NCBI RefSeq assembly: GCF_021412585.1
Contig: NZ_JAKCMI010000006.1
Coordinates: 1-50,491, forward strand
Direction: 5' to 3'
Length of the DNA stretch: 50,491 nucleotides
Source of the DNA: Halomonas alkalisoli
GTDB lineage: Bacteria > Pseudomonadota > Gammaproteobacteria > Pseudomonadales > Halomonadaceae
Positions 1-7,873 of this stretch are shown piece by piece (within the stretch, counting starts at the first letter, position 1; each line of letters starts with the position of its first letter). The notes under the pieces are model-generated. The model was not told where the DNA came from and ran no database searches. It was given only the letters and a program-made list of their open reading frames with translations. The translations under genes were made by a program, and so were the position numbers.

Positions 1-29
1 GGAGGCGCTAGCCTCCCGGCGGTGTTGCC
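1..29. repeat. REP-like palindromic repeat, cut by the window edge
   Basis: The palindrome GGAGGC-GCTA-GCCTCC followed by CGGCGGTGTTGCC matches the right half of the copies at 147-203 and 40507-40580. The left half lies outside the window. Apart from this and the second copy, bases 30-231 hold nothing I can assign. Confidence 0.6.
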
Positions 30-146
30 GATGGGCGCGGTTGTTGCCAACTCCGGCAGCCTCCGCCAGGGCGCCTGCCGGCGCCAGTCGCGATGCGGAG
101 CAGCGCTCCAACAGCGATCCTCTAGACCAAATGAGAGATAAGCATT

Positions 147-203
147 TGTAGGAGTATCTTTAGATCACGACTGGAGGCGCTAGCCTCCCGGCGGTGTTGC
201 CAG
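147..203. repeat. REP-like palindromic repeat
   Basis: Second copy of the dispersed element. It opens with TGTAGGAG, has a weak first palindrome (TATCTTTAGAT) and then the strong second palindrome GGAGGC/GCCTCC with a GCTA loop, followed by CGGCGGTGTTGCCAG. It sits just downstream of the minus-strand reductase gene, the usual extragenic position of REP elements. Confidence 0.65.
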
Positions 204-231
204 CCGTGATACCGTCCCCACCCTTCCTGCT

Positions 232-1236
232 TCATGCCTTTTCTCGTACCCCCTTCCCCGCCAACCGCTCCCGGTCGTGGGGGCGGTCGAGTTCGAGCAG
301 CGGGCCTGCCGGCACGATGCGAGTGGGATTGATGGTGTCGTGGCTGTAGTAGTAGTGGCGCTTGATATGCCCGAAGTCCACCGTGTCGGCGATACCCGGC
401 CACTGGTAGAGCTCGCGCAGGTAGTTCGAGAGATTCGAGTAGTCCTCGATGCGGCGCAGATTGCACTTGAAATGGCCGTGATAAACGGCATCGAAGCGCA
501 CCAGGGTGGTGAACAGGCGAATATCGGCCTCGGTCAGCCATTCGCCAGCCAGGTAGCGATTCTCGGCAAGTCTCGCCTCCATGCGATCCAGCGACTCGAA
601 CAGCGCCAGCACGTGCTTCTCGTACACGGCCTGCTCGGTGGCAAAGCCCGACTTGTAGACGCCGTTATTGATGTGGTCATAGACATCGTCGTTGACCGCA
701 TCGATGGTCTCGCGCAGGTCGGCCGGGTAGAAGTCCAGCCGATTGCCGGTCAAGTCATCGAAGGCATCGTTGAACATGCGCACCAGCTCGGCGGATTCAT
801 TGTTGACGATGCGCCCTTCCCGCTTGTCCCACAGCGCCGGCACCGTCACCCGCCCCGTGTAGCGGGGGTCGGTCATGGTGTAGAGCTCATGGTGAAAGGA
901 GACGCCGTTGACGGGGTCGCCGCTCGAATCTTCCTGCCGGTCATAGGTCCAGCCCTGGTCCAGCATCAGGGGACTCACGTATGACATGCCGATGAGCGAG
1001 TCCAGCGCCTTGAGCTTGCGCAGGATCAGGGTGCGATGCGCCCAGGGGCAGGCCAGCGAGACATAGAGGTGGTAGCGCCCCGCCTCGGCGGGAAGCCCCG
1101 GTTGGCTCCCGGGCCCGGCCTCGCCGTCCGCGGTGATCCAGTCCCGCAGCTTGGCGGATTCCCTGACGAATTCACCGCCATGCTTCTTGGTGTCGTACCA
1201 CTGGTCTTGCCACTTGCCGTCGATCAACAGCCCCAT
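232..1236 (-). CDS. Glutathionyl-hydroquinone reductase (YqjG/Xi-class GST family)
   Basis: Predicted cytosolic enzyme that uses glutathione to reduce glutathionyl-hydroquinones. The protein is 334 aa from the ATG at 1236. It has the family's N-terminal GKWQDQWYDT region, then the thioredoxin-fold motif ACPWAHRT with the likely catalytic Cys at residue 63, the same position as in E. coli YqjG, and a helical GST C-terminal domain with LAGEWLTEADIRLF. An upstream in-frame ATG at 1269 would add 11 residues but has no better ribosome site, and the 1236 start matches the usual family N-terminus. A LysR gene lies directly upstream on the same strand and may regulate it (inference). Confidence 0.88.
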   Translation of the reverse strand: MGLLIDGKWQDQWYDTKKHGGEFVRESAKLRDWITADGEAGPGSQPGLPAEAGRYHLYVSLACPWAHRTLILRKLKALDSLIGMSYVSPLMLDQGWTYDRQEDSSGDPVNGVSFHHELYTMTDPRYTGRVTVPALWDKREGRIVNNESAELVRMFNDAFDDLTGNRLDFYPADLRETIDAVNDDVYDHINNGVYKSGFATEQAVYEKHVLALFESLDRMEARLAENRYLAGEWLTEADIRLFTTLVRFDAVYHGHFKCNLRRIEDYSNLSNYLRELYQWPGIADTVDFGHIKRHYYYSHDTINPTRIVPAGPLLELDRPHDRERLAGKGVREKA

Positions 1237-1325
1237 GATGAGCCCCCGGTCAGATGATGTGTCTGCCATCAGATTAAGCCGATTTTCTCGACGCTCAAGT
1301 GCAGTTTTTGGCCACATTCATACGA

Positions 1326-2243
1326 CTAAATCGAATCACCTCTCTCTGCATCCGTCGGACACTCGCTGGCAACCGCACCATGGAGCGCTTCGGCCATGGC
1401 ATGGGTCGCGGGTCCGGCACGATCCCGGTCTCGAAAAATCAACTGTATGGGAATTTCTCGAACGCCGCCGGCAGTCAGTGGCAGGGCCTTGACCCCGCCA
1501 GCCTCCATATCCGCTGCGATACGGGTGTCCGGCAACCAGGCGAAGCCCAGGCCACGCCGCACCATGTCGATCGAGGTTTCCAGGTGACTGACGGTCCAGC
1601 GCTGCTCGGCCTTGAGCCAGCCGGAATCCATCGACTGGCGCAGCGCCGAGTCACGCACCACCAGTTGGCGGTGGCGCAGCAGGTCGCGCAGGTCGAGCTG
1701 TCGATCCAGCCGATGCAGCTGGTGTTCCGGGTGGGCCACGGCGATGAAGCGCACCTGGCCCAGCGGCTCGCCGAGAAACCCCTGCGCGGAGAGGCCGGAT
1801 GCCACCAGGTCGGCGCGGCCATCGTAGAGCATCTCGATACCCCCGTTGAGCACCGTCTCATGCAGCTGCACCCGCACATGAGGAAAGGCGGCAGAAAAGC
1901 GACTCAGTGCCACCGCCAGCGCCTGGGGAGGAAATATCTGGTCAACCGCCAGTACCACCTCCGCTTCAAGCCCTTCCGACAGCCGCCCTGCCACATCCTC
2001 CAGCGCCTCGGCGCTCTCGATCAGCTGTCGCGCCCGGCGCAGCAGCATTTCACCGGCTTCGGTGAGCCTCACCTGCCGCCCCACCGGCTCCAGCACCTTC
2101 ACGCCGAGCTGCTGCTCCAGCTTGTGAACCGCATGGTTGAGCGTCGACGGGCTCTTGTGTACCACTTCGGCGGCTCGAGCAAAGCCACCGTGGTCCACCA
2201 CGGCCGCCAGCATTTGCCATTGGGCCAGAGTGACACGAGACAT
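1326..2243 (-). CDS. LysR-family transcriptional regulator
   Basis: 305 aa DNA-binding regulator. Residues about 4-63 form the winged helix-turn-helix (GGFARAAEVVHKSPSTLNHAV, then LEQQLGVKVLEP). The rest is a periplasmic-binding-like effector domain. The ribosome site GAGGAAA lies inside a perfect inverted repeat next to the start codon. The gene is divergent from the pirin gene and upstream of the hydroquinone reductase, so both neighbours are plausible targets. The effector cannot be read from the sequence. Confidence 0.85.
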   Translation of the reverse strand: MSRVTLAQWQMLAAVVDHGGFARAAEVVHKSPSTLNHAVHKLEQQLGVKVLEPVGRQVRLTEAGEMLLRRARQLIESAEALEDVAGRLSEGLEAEVVLAVDQIFPPQALAVALSRFSAAFPHVRVQLHETVLNGGIEMLYDGRADLVASGLSAQGFLGEPLGQVRFIAVAHPEHQLHRLDRQLDLRDLLRHRQLVVRDSALRQSMDSGWLKAEQRWTVSHLETSIDMVRRGLGFAWLPDTRIAADMEAGGVKALPLTAGGVREIPIQLIFRDRDRAGPATHAMAEALHGAVASECPTDAERGDSI

Positions 2244-2260
2244 ATTCGATTTCCTCGAAT
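2244..2260. promoter_or_regulatory. Inverted repeat, probable LysR/autoregulatory site
   Basis: ATTCGA-TTTCC-TCGAAT is a perfect 6-bp inverted repeat abutting the LysR start codon and covering its ribosome site. Two more short palindromes follow in the divergent gap (TTTGCAAA at 2265-2272, TTTCGAAA at 2287-2294). Placement fits an autoregulatory LysR operator, but binding is inferred. Confidence 0.45.
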
Positions 2261-2343
2261 GAAGTTTGCAAAACTATGCGCTTAAGTTTCGAAAATTCCG
2301 CCCTAGAATGCCAGCTATATCCCCAATTCTGGAGTCACTCCCC

Positions 2344-3195
2344 ATGGCCGCCACCCTCGAGACCCGTCGCATCCTCAACCTGGTGCGCAGCCAGCCCAGC
2401 CAGGACGGTGACGGGGTCAAGATCCAGCGCATCCACCAATTCGATGGCGGCCTCGATCCCTTCCTGATGCTCGACGAGCTGGGATCCGACAGCCCCGACG
2501 ACTACATCGGCGGCTTCCCGCCCCACCCCCATCGCGGCATCCAGACCCTGACCTATATCCTGCATGGCGGACTCACCCACGAGGATCATCTCGACCATAC
2601 GAGCACCATTCGCGCCGGCGACGCCCAGTGGATGCACACCGGTCGGGGTATCGTGCATTCCGAAATGCCCCTGACCGACAGCCATGGTCTCCACGGCTTC
2701 CAGCTCTGGCTCAGCCTGGCCGCCAGGGACAAGCTCAGCCCGGCCACCTACCGGGATGTGCGCAGTGGCGAAATGCCACATCTGCAGGGCGATCGGGCCG
2801 AGCTGATAGCGCTGGGTGGCCGCTGGCAGAACGAGGATGACGATGCCGTGGAAGGGCCGCTGGACGCCCTGGCAGGCAAGGGTGCCGTGGGTCATGCCCG
2901 GCTCTCCGCCGGTGGCACGCTGAACCTGCTCATGGCCGACGAAACCCTGGCGGTCTATGTCTTCGAGGGGGAGCTGACGATCGACGGCCAGCCCGTGGGT
3001 GCAGGACAACTGGCACGTCTCGGTGAGGGCCAGCGACTGGCCCTGCACAGCCAGGATGGCGCCCAGTGCTTGATTCTTGCCGGCACGCCCCACCGCGAAC
3101 CTATCGTCCACTATGGTCCCTTCGTGATGAACCATCCCCACGAGATCGAGCAGGCCCTGGCGGACTACCGCAACGGCACCTTCACCGCACTCTGA
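2344..3195 (+). CDS. Pirin family protein
   Basis: 283 aa bicupin. The N-terminal cupin shows the pirin pattern FPPHPHRGIQTLTYILHGG, then HTGRGIVHSEMP; the His residues and following Glu would bind the metal. The C-terminal cupin is less conserved. Bacterial pirins include quercetinase-like and redox-sensing members, so the substrate is open. The ATG at 2344 is preferred over one 26 codons upstream because it is preceded by TGGAGT and begins the conserved region (LETRRILNLV). It is transcribed divergently from the LysR gene. Confidence 0.88.
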   Translation: MAATLETRRILNLVRSQPSQDGDGVKIQRIHQFDGGLDPFLMLDELGSDSPDDYIGGFPPHPHRGIQTLTYILHGGLTHEDHLDHTSTIRAGDAQWMHTGRGIVHSEMPLTDSHGLHGFQLWLSLAARDKLSPATYRDVRSGEMPHLQGDRAELIALGGRWQNEDDDAVEGPLDALAGKGAVGHARLSAGGTLNLLMADETLAVYVFEGELTIDGQPVGAGQLARLGEGQRLALHSQDGAQCLILAGTPHREPIVHYGPFVMNHPHEIEQALADYRNGTFTAL

Positions 3196-3318
3196 GGCCG
3201 TCCGGCCTGCCGGCTTCATCCATCCTGCTTGCACGCCAGCCGTACAGGGGTTGTGTTTTCTGCCCCGTTACCGTTCAATGGAAACATTGAGGAACGGTGT
3301 TCGAAAATAGTGACATGA

Positions 3319-3348
3319 CCCGGGAGAGAAGGGACAATTCTCCCCGGG
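3319..3348 (+). terminator. Hairpin downstream of the pirin gene
   Basis: CCCGGGAGA pairs with TCTCCCCGGG across a short loop, with one bulged base and no U-tract. Another stem-loop with a GAAA loop lies at 3270-3298. Bases 3350-3451 are AT-rich and probably hold the promoter of the next gene; no clear -35/-10 pair could be fixed. Confidence 0.35.
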
Positions 3349-3451
3349 ATGCTTAGCTGTATATTCTTACAGTCTAGGCATACCATATATCATGGGTTAA
3401 GGTTCCCATGCCTTTTTATATTCATGTCACCTATTTATATGGCCGAACACC

Positions 3452-5200
3452 ATGTTGCGAATCCTTCATTCGCTGCCCCGCACGCATAAGTTGTTACTGT
3501 TACCCGTTGCCACCATGGTCACAGTGCTGGGCGCACACAAGATTGTCACTCTCGTCGAGAACACCCAGCGACAGGGGCAGATACCCGAGACCGTTCTGTA
3601 CCCCCTGGCGCCTGAAACCCAACCCGGTCTCCCCTCGCTCAACAGCGACCGCTACTCGGTAGCCGATGCCATCGAGGTCGCCACCCAGGCCATCGACGCC
3701 ACCCGCGGCTACATCCCCCTTTCCCAGTTGAAGCCCACCGAGATCATCGATCTCAACGGGACAGCCGTGGCCCGTGTCGCCGATGCCAACACCGCTCCCG
3801 AACTCCTTGCCTCGCCGCCGAAGGTGGAGCCGGAGCCGGACGAGACGGTTGCCGCCATCGCCCCGGAAGCCTCCAGCGTCGAACTGGTCACCACCCTGGA
3901 CTCCGGTGCGCTGCACATGGCCATGGTCATCGGCACCCTGGCCAGCGGCATGCTGGACGATACCCATACCGATGACGAAGCGCTGGCCGCCGACGCCACC
4001 TCCTATGAGGAGTATGACGACGCGGAGCTGGCATTCTTCGAGGATGGGCCCATCGTCTTCGAGCACGAAGTCGTCGCCGACGAGCCCTTCGTGCCCGAGT
4101 GGCGGACCTATACCGTGCAGCAGGGCGACACCTTCGCCGTGCTGGCCCAGAACGAACTGGGCCTTGGCTACAGCGAAGCGATCCGACTGCTGGAAAGCCT
4201 GCCGGACCAGCGAGTCCTGACCCACTGGCGAGCCGGCAACACCTTCGAGTACCAGCTGGATGAGCAGGATCGGCTGATGGCCATGCGGGTCATGAAGAAT
4301 GCCCGCGAAGGCTTCCTGCTGGAACGCGAAGAGGAAGGCTTCGATGTGGCCACCATCGAGCGGGCCGGCGAGGCCACGCAGCGACTGTTCGCCGGTAGCG
4401 TCAGCGGCAGCTTTGCCCGCTCCGCCCAGGCCACCGGCCTCTCCAGCACCGAAGTCGCCCAGATCTCACGGCTGCTGGAGAAGAAGCTCGACTTCCGCCG
4501 CGATACCCGCCGCGGTGACGAGTTCCAGGTGCTGATCGAGTCCGACATCATCGACGGTGCCAGCTTCGACTCCCGCATACTGGCGATCCAGTATGAAGGG
4601 GCGCGCATGGACCTCACCCTGGTGCGTAACAGCGCCGACAACAATTACTATACCCCCGATGGCCAGAGCCTCGACCCCGCCTTCAGCCGCTACCCCTTCG
4701 AGGGCAGCTACCGCATGAGCTCCAGCTTCAACCCGCGGCGCACTCACCCGGTCACCGGGCGGGTCAGCCCCCACCGGGGCACCGACTGGGCCATGCCGGT
4801 GGGCACGCCGGTCCAGGCTCCGGCGGACGGTCGCGTCGAGAAGGTCGGCAATCACCCGGTGGCAGGCCGCTACCTGGTGGTACGTCATGACAATGGCTAT
4901 CGTACCCGCTACCTCCACCTGTCGCGTCCGCTGGTCAACCGCGGCGACCGGGTGTCGATGGGCGAGCGCATCGCGCTGTCGGGCAATACCGGCCGCAGCA
5001 CCGGCCCTCACCTGCACTACGAGGTCATCGTCAACAACACCGCGGTCGACGCCATGAAGGTAGAGCTGCCGGAAAGCCAGAGCCTCGATGGAGAGCGGCT
5101 GATGGCCTTCCAGCAGGAAGCCGAACCGCTGCTGGCCGTCCTGCGCTCCGGAGAGACCGGCACCGTGGTGGCCCAGGCATCGGGCAGCGACGACGACTGA
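3452..5200 (+). CDS. M23 family peptidoglycan endopeptidase (MepM-like)
   Basis: 582 aa envelope protein predicted to cleave peptide cross-links for cell-wall growth. A hydrophobic segment at about residues 14-28 is a signal anchor. A long acidic linker follows, then an OapA/LysM-like domain from about residue 216 (YTVQQGDTFAVLA) and a C-terminal LytM domain. Zinc ligands are visible: His441 and Asp445 in HRGTD and His522 in the HLH triplet at 520-522. The ATG at 3452 has no strong ribosome site, but no alternative is better. The order matches MepM (YebA) of gammaproteobacteria, with a longer linker. Confidence 0.9.
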   Translation: MLRILHSLPRTHKLLLLPVATMVTVLGAHKIVTLVENTQRQGQIPETVLYPLAPETQPGLPSLNSDRYSVADAIEVATQAIDATRGYIPLSQLKPTEIIDLNGTAVARVADANTAPELLASPPKVEPEPDETVAAIAPEASSVELVTTLDSGALHMAMVIGTLASGMLDDTHTDDEALAADATSYEEYDDAELAFFEDGPIVFEHEVVADEPFVPEWRTYTVQQGDTFAVLAQNELGLGYSEAIRLLESLPDQRVLTHWRAGNTFEYQLDEQDRLMAMRVMKNAREGFLLEREEEGFDVATIERAGEATQRLFAGSVSGSFARSAQATGLSSTEVAQISRLLEKKLDFRRDTRRGDEFQVLIESDIIDGASFDSRILAIQYEGARMDLTLVRNSADNNYYTPDGQSLDPAFSRYPFEGSYRMSSSFNPRRTHPVTGRVSPHRGTDWAMPVGTPVQAPADGRVEKVGNHPVAGRYLVVRHDNGYRTRYLHLSRPLVNRGDRVSMGERIALSGNTGRSTGPHLHYEVIVNNTAVDAMKVELPESQSLDGERLMAFQQEAEPLLAVLRSGETGTVVAQASGSDDD

Positions 5201-5221
5201 CGCCGCGCCTGCGCCCTATAC

Positions 5222-5252
5222 CCGACGCCCCGCCCTACCGGTGGGGCGTCGG
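5222..5252 (+). terminator. Rho-independent terminator after the M23 gene
   Basis: CCGACGCCCC pairs perfectly with GGGGCGTCGG (10 bp), followed by TTCGTTC. It sits 22 bp after the stop codon. Confidence 0.6.
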
Positions 5253-5316
5253 TTCGTTCAGGATAGCCCTGACTGACCAGAACGGACGCTGAGCCAGGAC
5301 CCTTCCGGAGACGCCC

Positions 5317-7176
5317 TTGTCCTCGTCCTATTCACGCAATGCCATCCCGACCCCGCCCCCCGCAGGCAATCGCCTGAGCGCCTTCTTTGGCGTGTTTCGC
5401 TATAGCCGGCGAGCGCTGGCCCTGGTGTGGCAGACCTCGCGCCCGCTGACCGTGGGCCTGGCCATCTGCACCCTGGTGGCCGGCATATTGCCGGCCGTTG
5501 CCGCCTGGATCGGCCAGCTCATCGTCGACTCGGTGGTCGACGCCATGGCCCATCATCGCGACACCGGCGAGGTCGAATGGTGGCCTGTGCTGCGCTACGT
5601 ACTGGCGGAAGCCGGCGTCATCGCCGCCATCGCCATGGCCCAGCGCGGGCTCTCGGGACAGCAGTCGCTGCTGCGCGCCCTGCTCGGCCAGAAGGTCAAT
5701 GTGATGATCCTGGAGAAGGCGGGCACCCTGTCGCTTGCCCAGTTCGAGGATTCCGAGTTCTACGACAAGCTGACCCGGGCCCGGCGCGAGGCCTCGATTC
5801 GCCCGCTCGGCCTGGTCAACAAGACCTTCTCGCTGATGCAGAACGCCATCTCCCTGGTGAGCTTTGGCGTGCTGCTGGTGCAGTTCTCGCCCTGGGCGAT
5901 CCTGATCCTGGTGGTCGGCGCCCTGCCGGTCTTCGCCTCGGAGGCCAAGTTTTCCGGCGATGCCTTCCGGCTGTTTCGCTGGCGCTCGCCCCAGACCCGC
6001 ATGCAGATGTACCTGGAGACGGTGCTGGCACGAGAGGACAGCATCAAGGAGGTCAAGCTCTTCGGCCTCGAGCCGCTGCTGCTCTCGCGCTACCGCACCA
6101 TCTTCGACACGCTCTACGGCGAGGACCGGCGGCTGACGATACGCCGGGAGACCTGGGGCTTCCTGCTTGGCCTGCTGGGCACGGCCGCCTTCTACGGCGC
6201 CTACGCCTGGGTGGTGGTGGAAACCGTCACCGGCCAGCTCACCCTGGGCGAGATGACCATGTACCTGATGGTCTTCAAGCAGGGCCAGGCGGCGCTCTCG
6301 GCGAGCCTCACCTCGATCAGCGGCATGTACGAGGACAATCTCTACCTGTCGAACCTCTACGAGTACCTGGAGCAGCCGGTGGCAGCCGAGCGAGGCACCC
6401 TCACGCAGGGAGCCCGGCCCGGTGACGGCATCCGTTTCGAGAGCGTCAGCTTCACCTATCCCGGCGCCGACAAGCCGGCGCTGACCCGCATCTCGCTGCA
6501 TGTCACGCCCGGCGGCAGCCTGGCCCTGGTCGGCGCCAACGGCTCCGGCAAGACCACCCTGATCAAGCTGCTGACTCGGCTCTACGAACCCGACGAAGGG
6601 CGAATCCTGCTCGATGGCAGCGACCTGCGCGACTGGGACGTGCAGACCCTGCGTCGACGCATCGGCGTGATCTTCCAGGATTTCGTGCGCTACCAGATGA
6701 AGGTGGGCGAGAACCTGGGCGCCGGCGACGTGGCCTCCTTCGAGGACGAGGCACGCTGGCAGCAGGCGGCTCGCCGCGGGCTCGCCGAGGAGTTCATCAG
6801 TGCCATGCCGGGGGGCTATCACACCCAGCTCGGTCGCTGGTTCAAGGGTGGCCAGGAGCTCTCCGGCGGCCAGTGGCAGAAGATCGCCCTCTCCAGGGCC
6901 TATATGCGCGAGAGCGCCGACATCCTGGTGCTGGACGAACCCACCGCCGCCATGGATGCCGCCGCCGAGGCCGCCGTCTACGACGACTTTCGCGAACACA
7001 GCCGGGACAAGATGACCATTCTCATCTCCCACCGCTTCTCCACCGTGCGCGCCGCCGACCACATCCTGGTCATCGACGGTGGCGAGATCATCGAGCAGGG
7101 CAATCACGAGACGCTGTTGGCCGCCAACGGCCGCTATGCCCGGCTGTTCCGCCTGCAAGCCAAGGGGTATCGCTGA
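5317..7176 (+). CDS. ABC transporter, fused permease/ATPase (exporter type)
   Basis: 619 aa half-transporter expected to act as a homodimer in the inner membrane. The N-terminal part has about six hydrophobic segments. The nucleotide-binding domain follows: Walker A GANGSGKTT at residues 406-414, signature LSGGQ at 515-519, Walker B with Asp540-Glu541, and a switch His in ISHRFST. Start is a TTG at 5317, chosen because CCGGAG lies 6 bases upstream and no ATG fits. The substrate cannot be deduced: it stands alone without an accessory protein. The family includes lipid, peptide and drug exporters. Confidence 0.85.
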   Translation: MSSSYSRNAIPTPPPAGNRLSAFFGVFRYSRRALALVWQTSRPLTVGLAICTLVAGILPAVAAWIGQLIVDSVVDAMAHHRDTGEVEWWPVLRYVLAEAGVIAAIAMAQRGLSGQQSLLRALLGQKVNVMILEKAGTLSLAQFEDSEFYDKLTRARREASIRPLGLVNKTFSLMQNAISLVSFGVLLVQFSPWAILILVVGALPVFASEAKFSGDAFRLFRWRSPQTRMQMYLETVLAREDSIKEVKLFGLEPLLLSRYRTIFDTLYGEDRRLTIRRETWGFLLGLLGTAAFYGAYAWVVVETVTGQLTLGEMTMYLMVFKQGQAALSASLTSISGMYEDNLYLSNLYEYLEQPVAAERGTLTQGARPGDGIRFESVSFTYPGADKPALTRISLHVTPGGSLALVGANGSGKTTLIKLLTRLYEPDEGRILLDGSDLRDWDVQTLRRRIGVIFQDFVRYQMKVGENLGAGDVASFEDEARWQQAARRGLAEEFISAMPGGYHTQLGRWFKGGQELSGGQWQKIALSRAYMRESADILVLDEPTAAMDAAAEAAVYDDFREHSRDKMTILISHRFSTVRAADHILVIDGGEIIEQGNHETLLAANGRYARLFRLQAKGYR

Positions 7177-7247
7177 GACCGACGCTGCCCCAGCTACAGT
7201 TTGATACGCTCCATCAGTTGACGCTTGATCAGCGATTGGCTAAAAAG

Positions 7248-7275
7248 AAAGAGGTCGTCTCGAGACGACCTCTTT
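7248..7275 (+). terminator. Strong hairpin, probable terminator of the ABC gene
   Basis: AAAGAGGTCGTCT pairs with AGACGACCTCTTT over 13 bp with a 2-base loop. The following TTTCCCTTT is only a modest U-tract. Confidence 0.6.
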
Positions 7276-7525
7276 CCCTTTCACCAACGACACCCCTCAG
7301 GACGGATCCATCATGCGCTGGCAAGCCCGCATCGCTACAACGAGCCCACTACATTGCGTCAATAAAAACGCAATGCGAGTACGCCCGTTGCCGTGTGCCA
7401 GCCGTCGCAAGATCGACACCTGAAGGACCCTGGCCGCGGCACTTGTCGCGGCCAAGTATCACCGCCTCCGGTCATATCCTGTTCGCGCACAAGTCCCGGC
7501 CTCCTGCACCAAGGAGACCGAGATC
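7276..7525 (+). other. Structured intergenic stretch
   Basis: No convincing gene here. Two clear stem-loops are present: CATTGCGT/ACGCAATG (7352-7375) and TGGCCGCG/CGCGGCCA (7431-7454). They could be part of a long leader or a small RNA upstream of the DUF1127 gene. AAGGAG at the end is the ribosome site of the next gene. Confidence 0.3.
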
Positions 7526-7819
7526 ATGGCACTACTACGCATTACCTATCGTCTGCTGCGCGCCGTGCGCACCCACTACGCCAACCGTCGTCGTGATGCC
7601 TCGCTGCGCGACTGCGACCCCCGCATGCTCAAGGACATCGGCCTGCGCTGGGAACGCGGCAAGCTGGTGCCGCTGCACCCGGAGCGCTCCGCTGTGGAGC
7701 GAGCAGTAGCTACCGTTGCTGATGCCAGGGTTGATGCCGAGGTTGATGCCGGCGCCAAACCCGCCGCAGCCGAAAGCGCGCATGAAACCTGTCCCCGCTG
7801 CGGGGCACGCCTGGCTTAG
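7526..7819 (+). CDS. DUF1127 protein with C-terminal zinc-ribbon-like knuckle
   Basis: 97 aa. The N-terminal half carries the DUF1127 signature (DPRMLKDIGLRWE, typically 'D.rmLkDIGls') after a basic helix. DUF1127 proteins are small and sometimes act as RNA-binding or phosphate/colonisation regulators, but most are uncharacterised. Unlike the usual 45-70 aa members it has an Ala/Val/Asp-rich linker and ends in CPRCGARLA (Cys89 and Cys92), half of a zinc ribbon, so metal binding might need dimerisation. The AAGGAG ribosome site fits the ATG at 7526. It is monocistronic, flanked by terminators. Confidence 0.75.
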   Translation: MALLRITYRLLRAVRTHYANRRRDASLRDCDPRMLKDIGLRWERGKLVPLHPERSAVERAVATVADARVDAEVDAGAKPAAAESAHETCPRCGARLA

Positions 7820-7823
7820 CCAC

Positions 7824-7852
7824 GGCCCCGGTCACAGGATGTGACCGGGGCC
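7824..7852 (+). terminator. Rho-independent terminator
   Basis: GGCCCCGGTCAC pairs with GTGACCGGGGCC (12 bp, loop AGGAT) followed by TTTATTGTT. It closes the DUF1127 gene and may also serve the convergent L,D-transpeptidase gene. Confidence 0.8.
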
Positions 7853-7873
7853 TTTATTGTTCATCCATCGTGA

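Noticed and set aside
5332..7158. 608-codon open frame on the minus strand
   Set aside because: Antisense to the ABC transporter; a GC-rich third-position shadow with Gly/Gln/His-rich composition and no domain.
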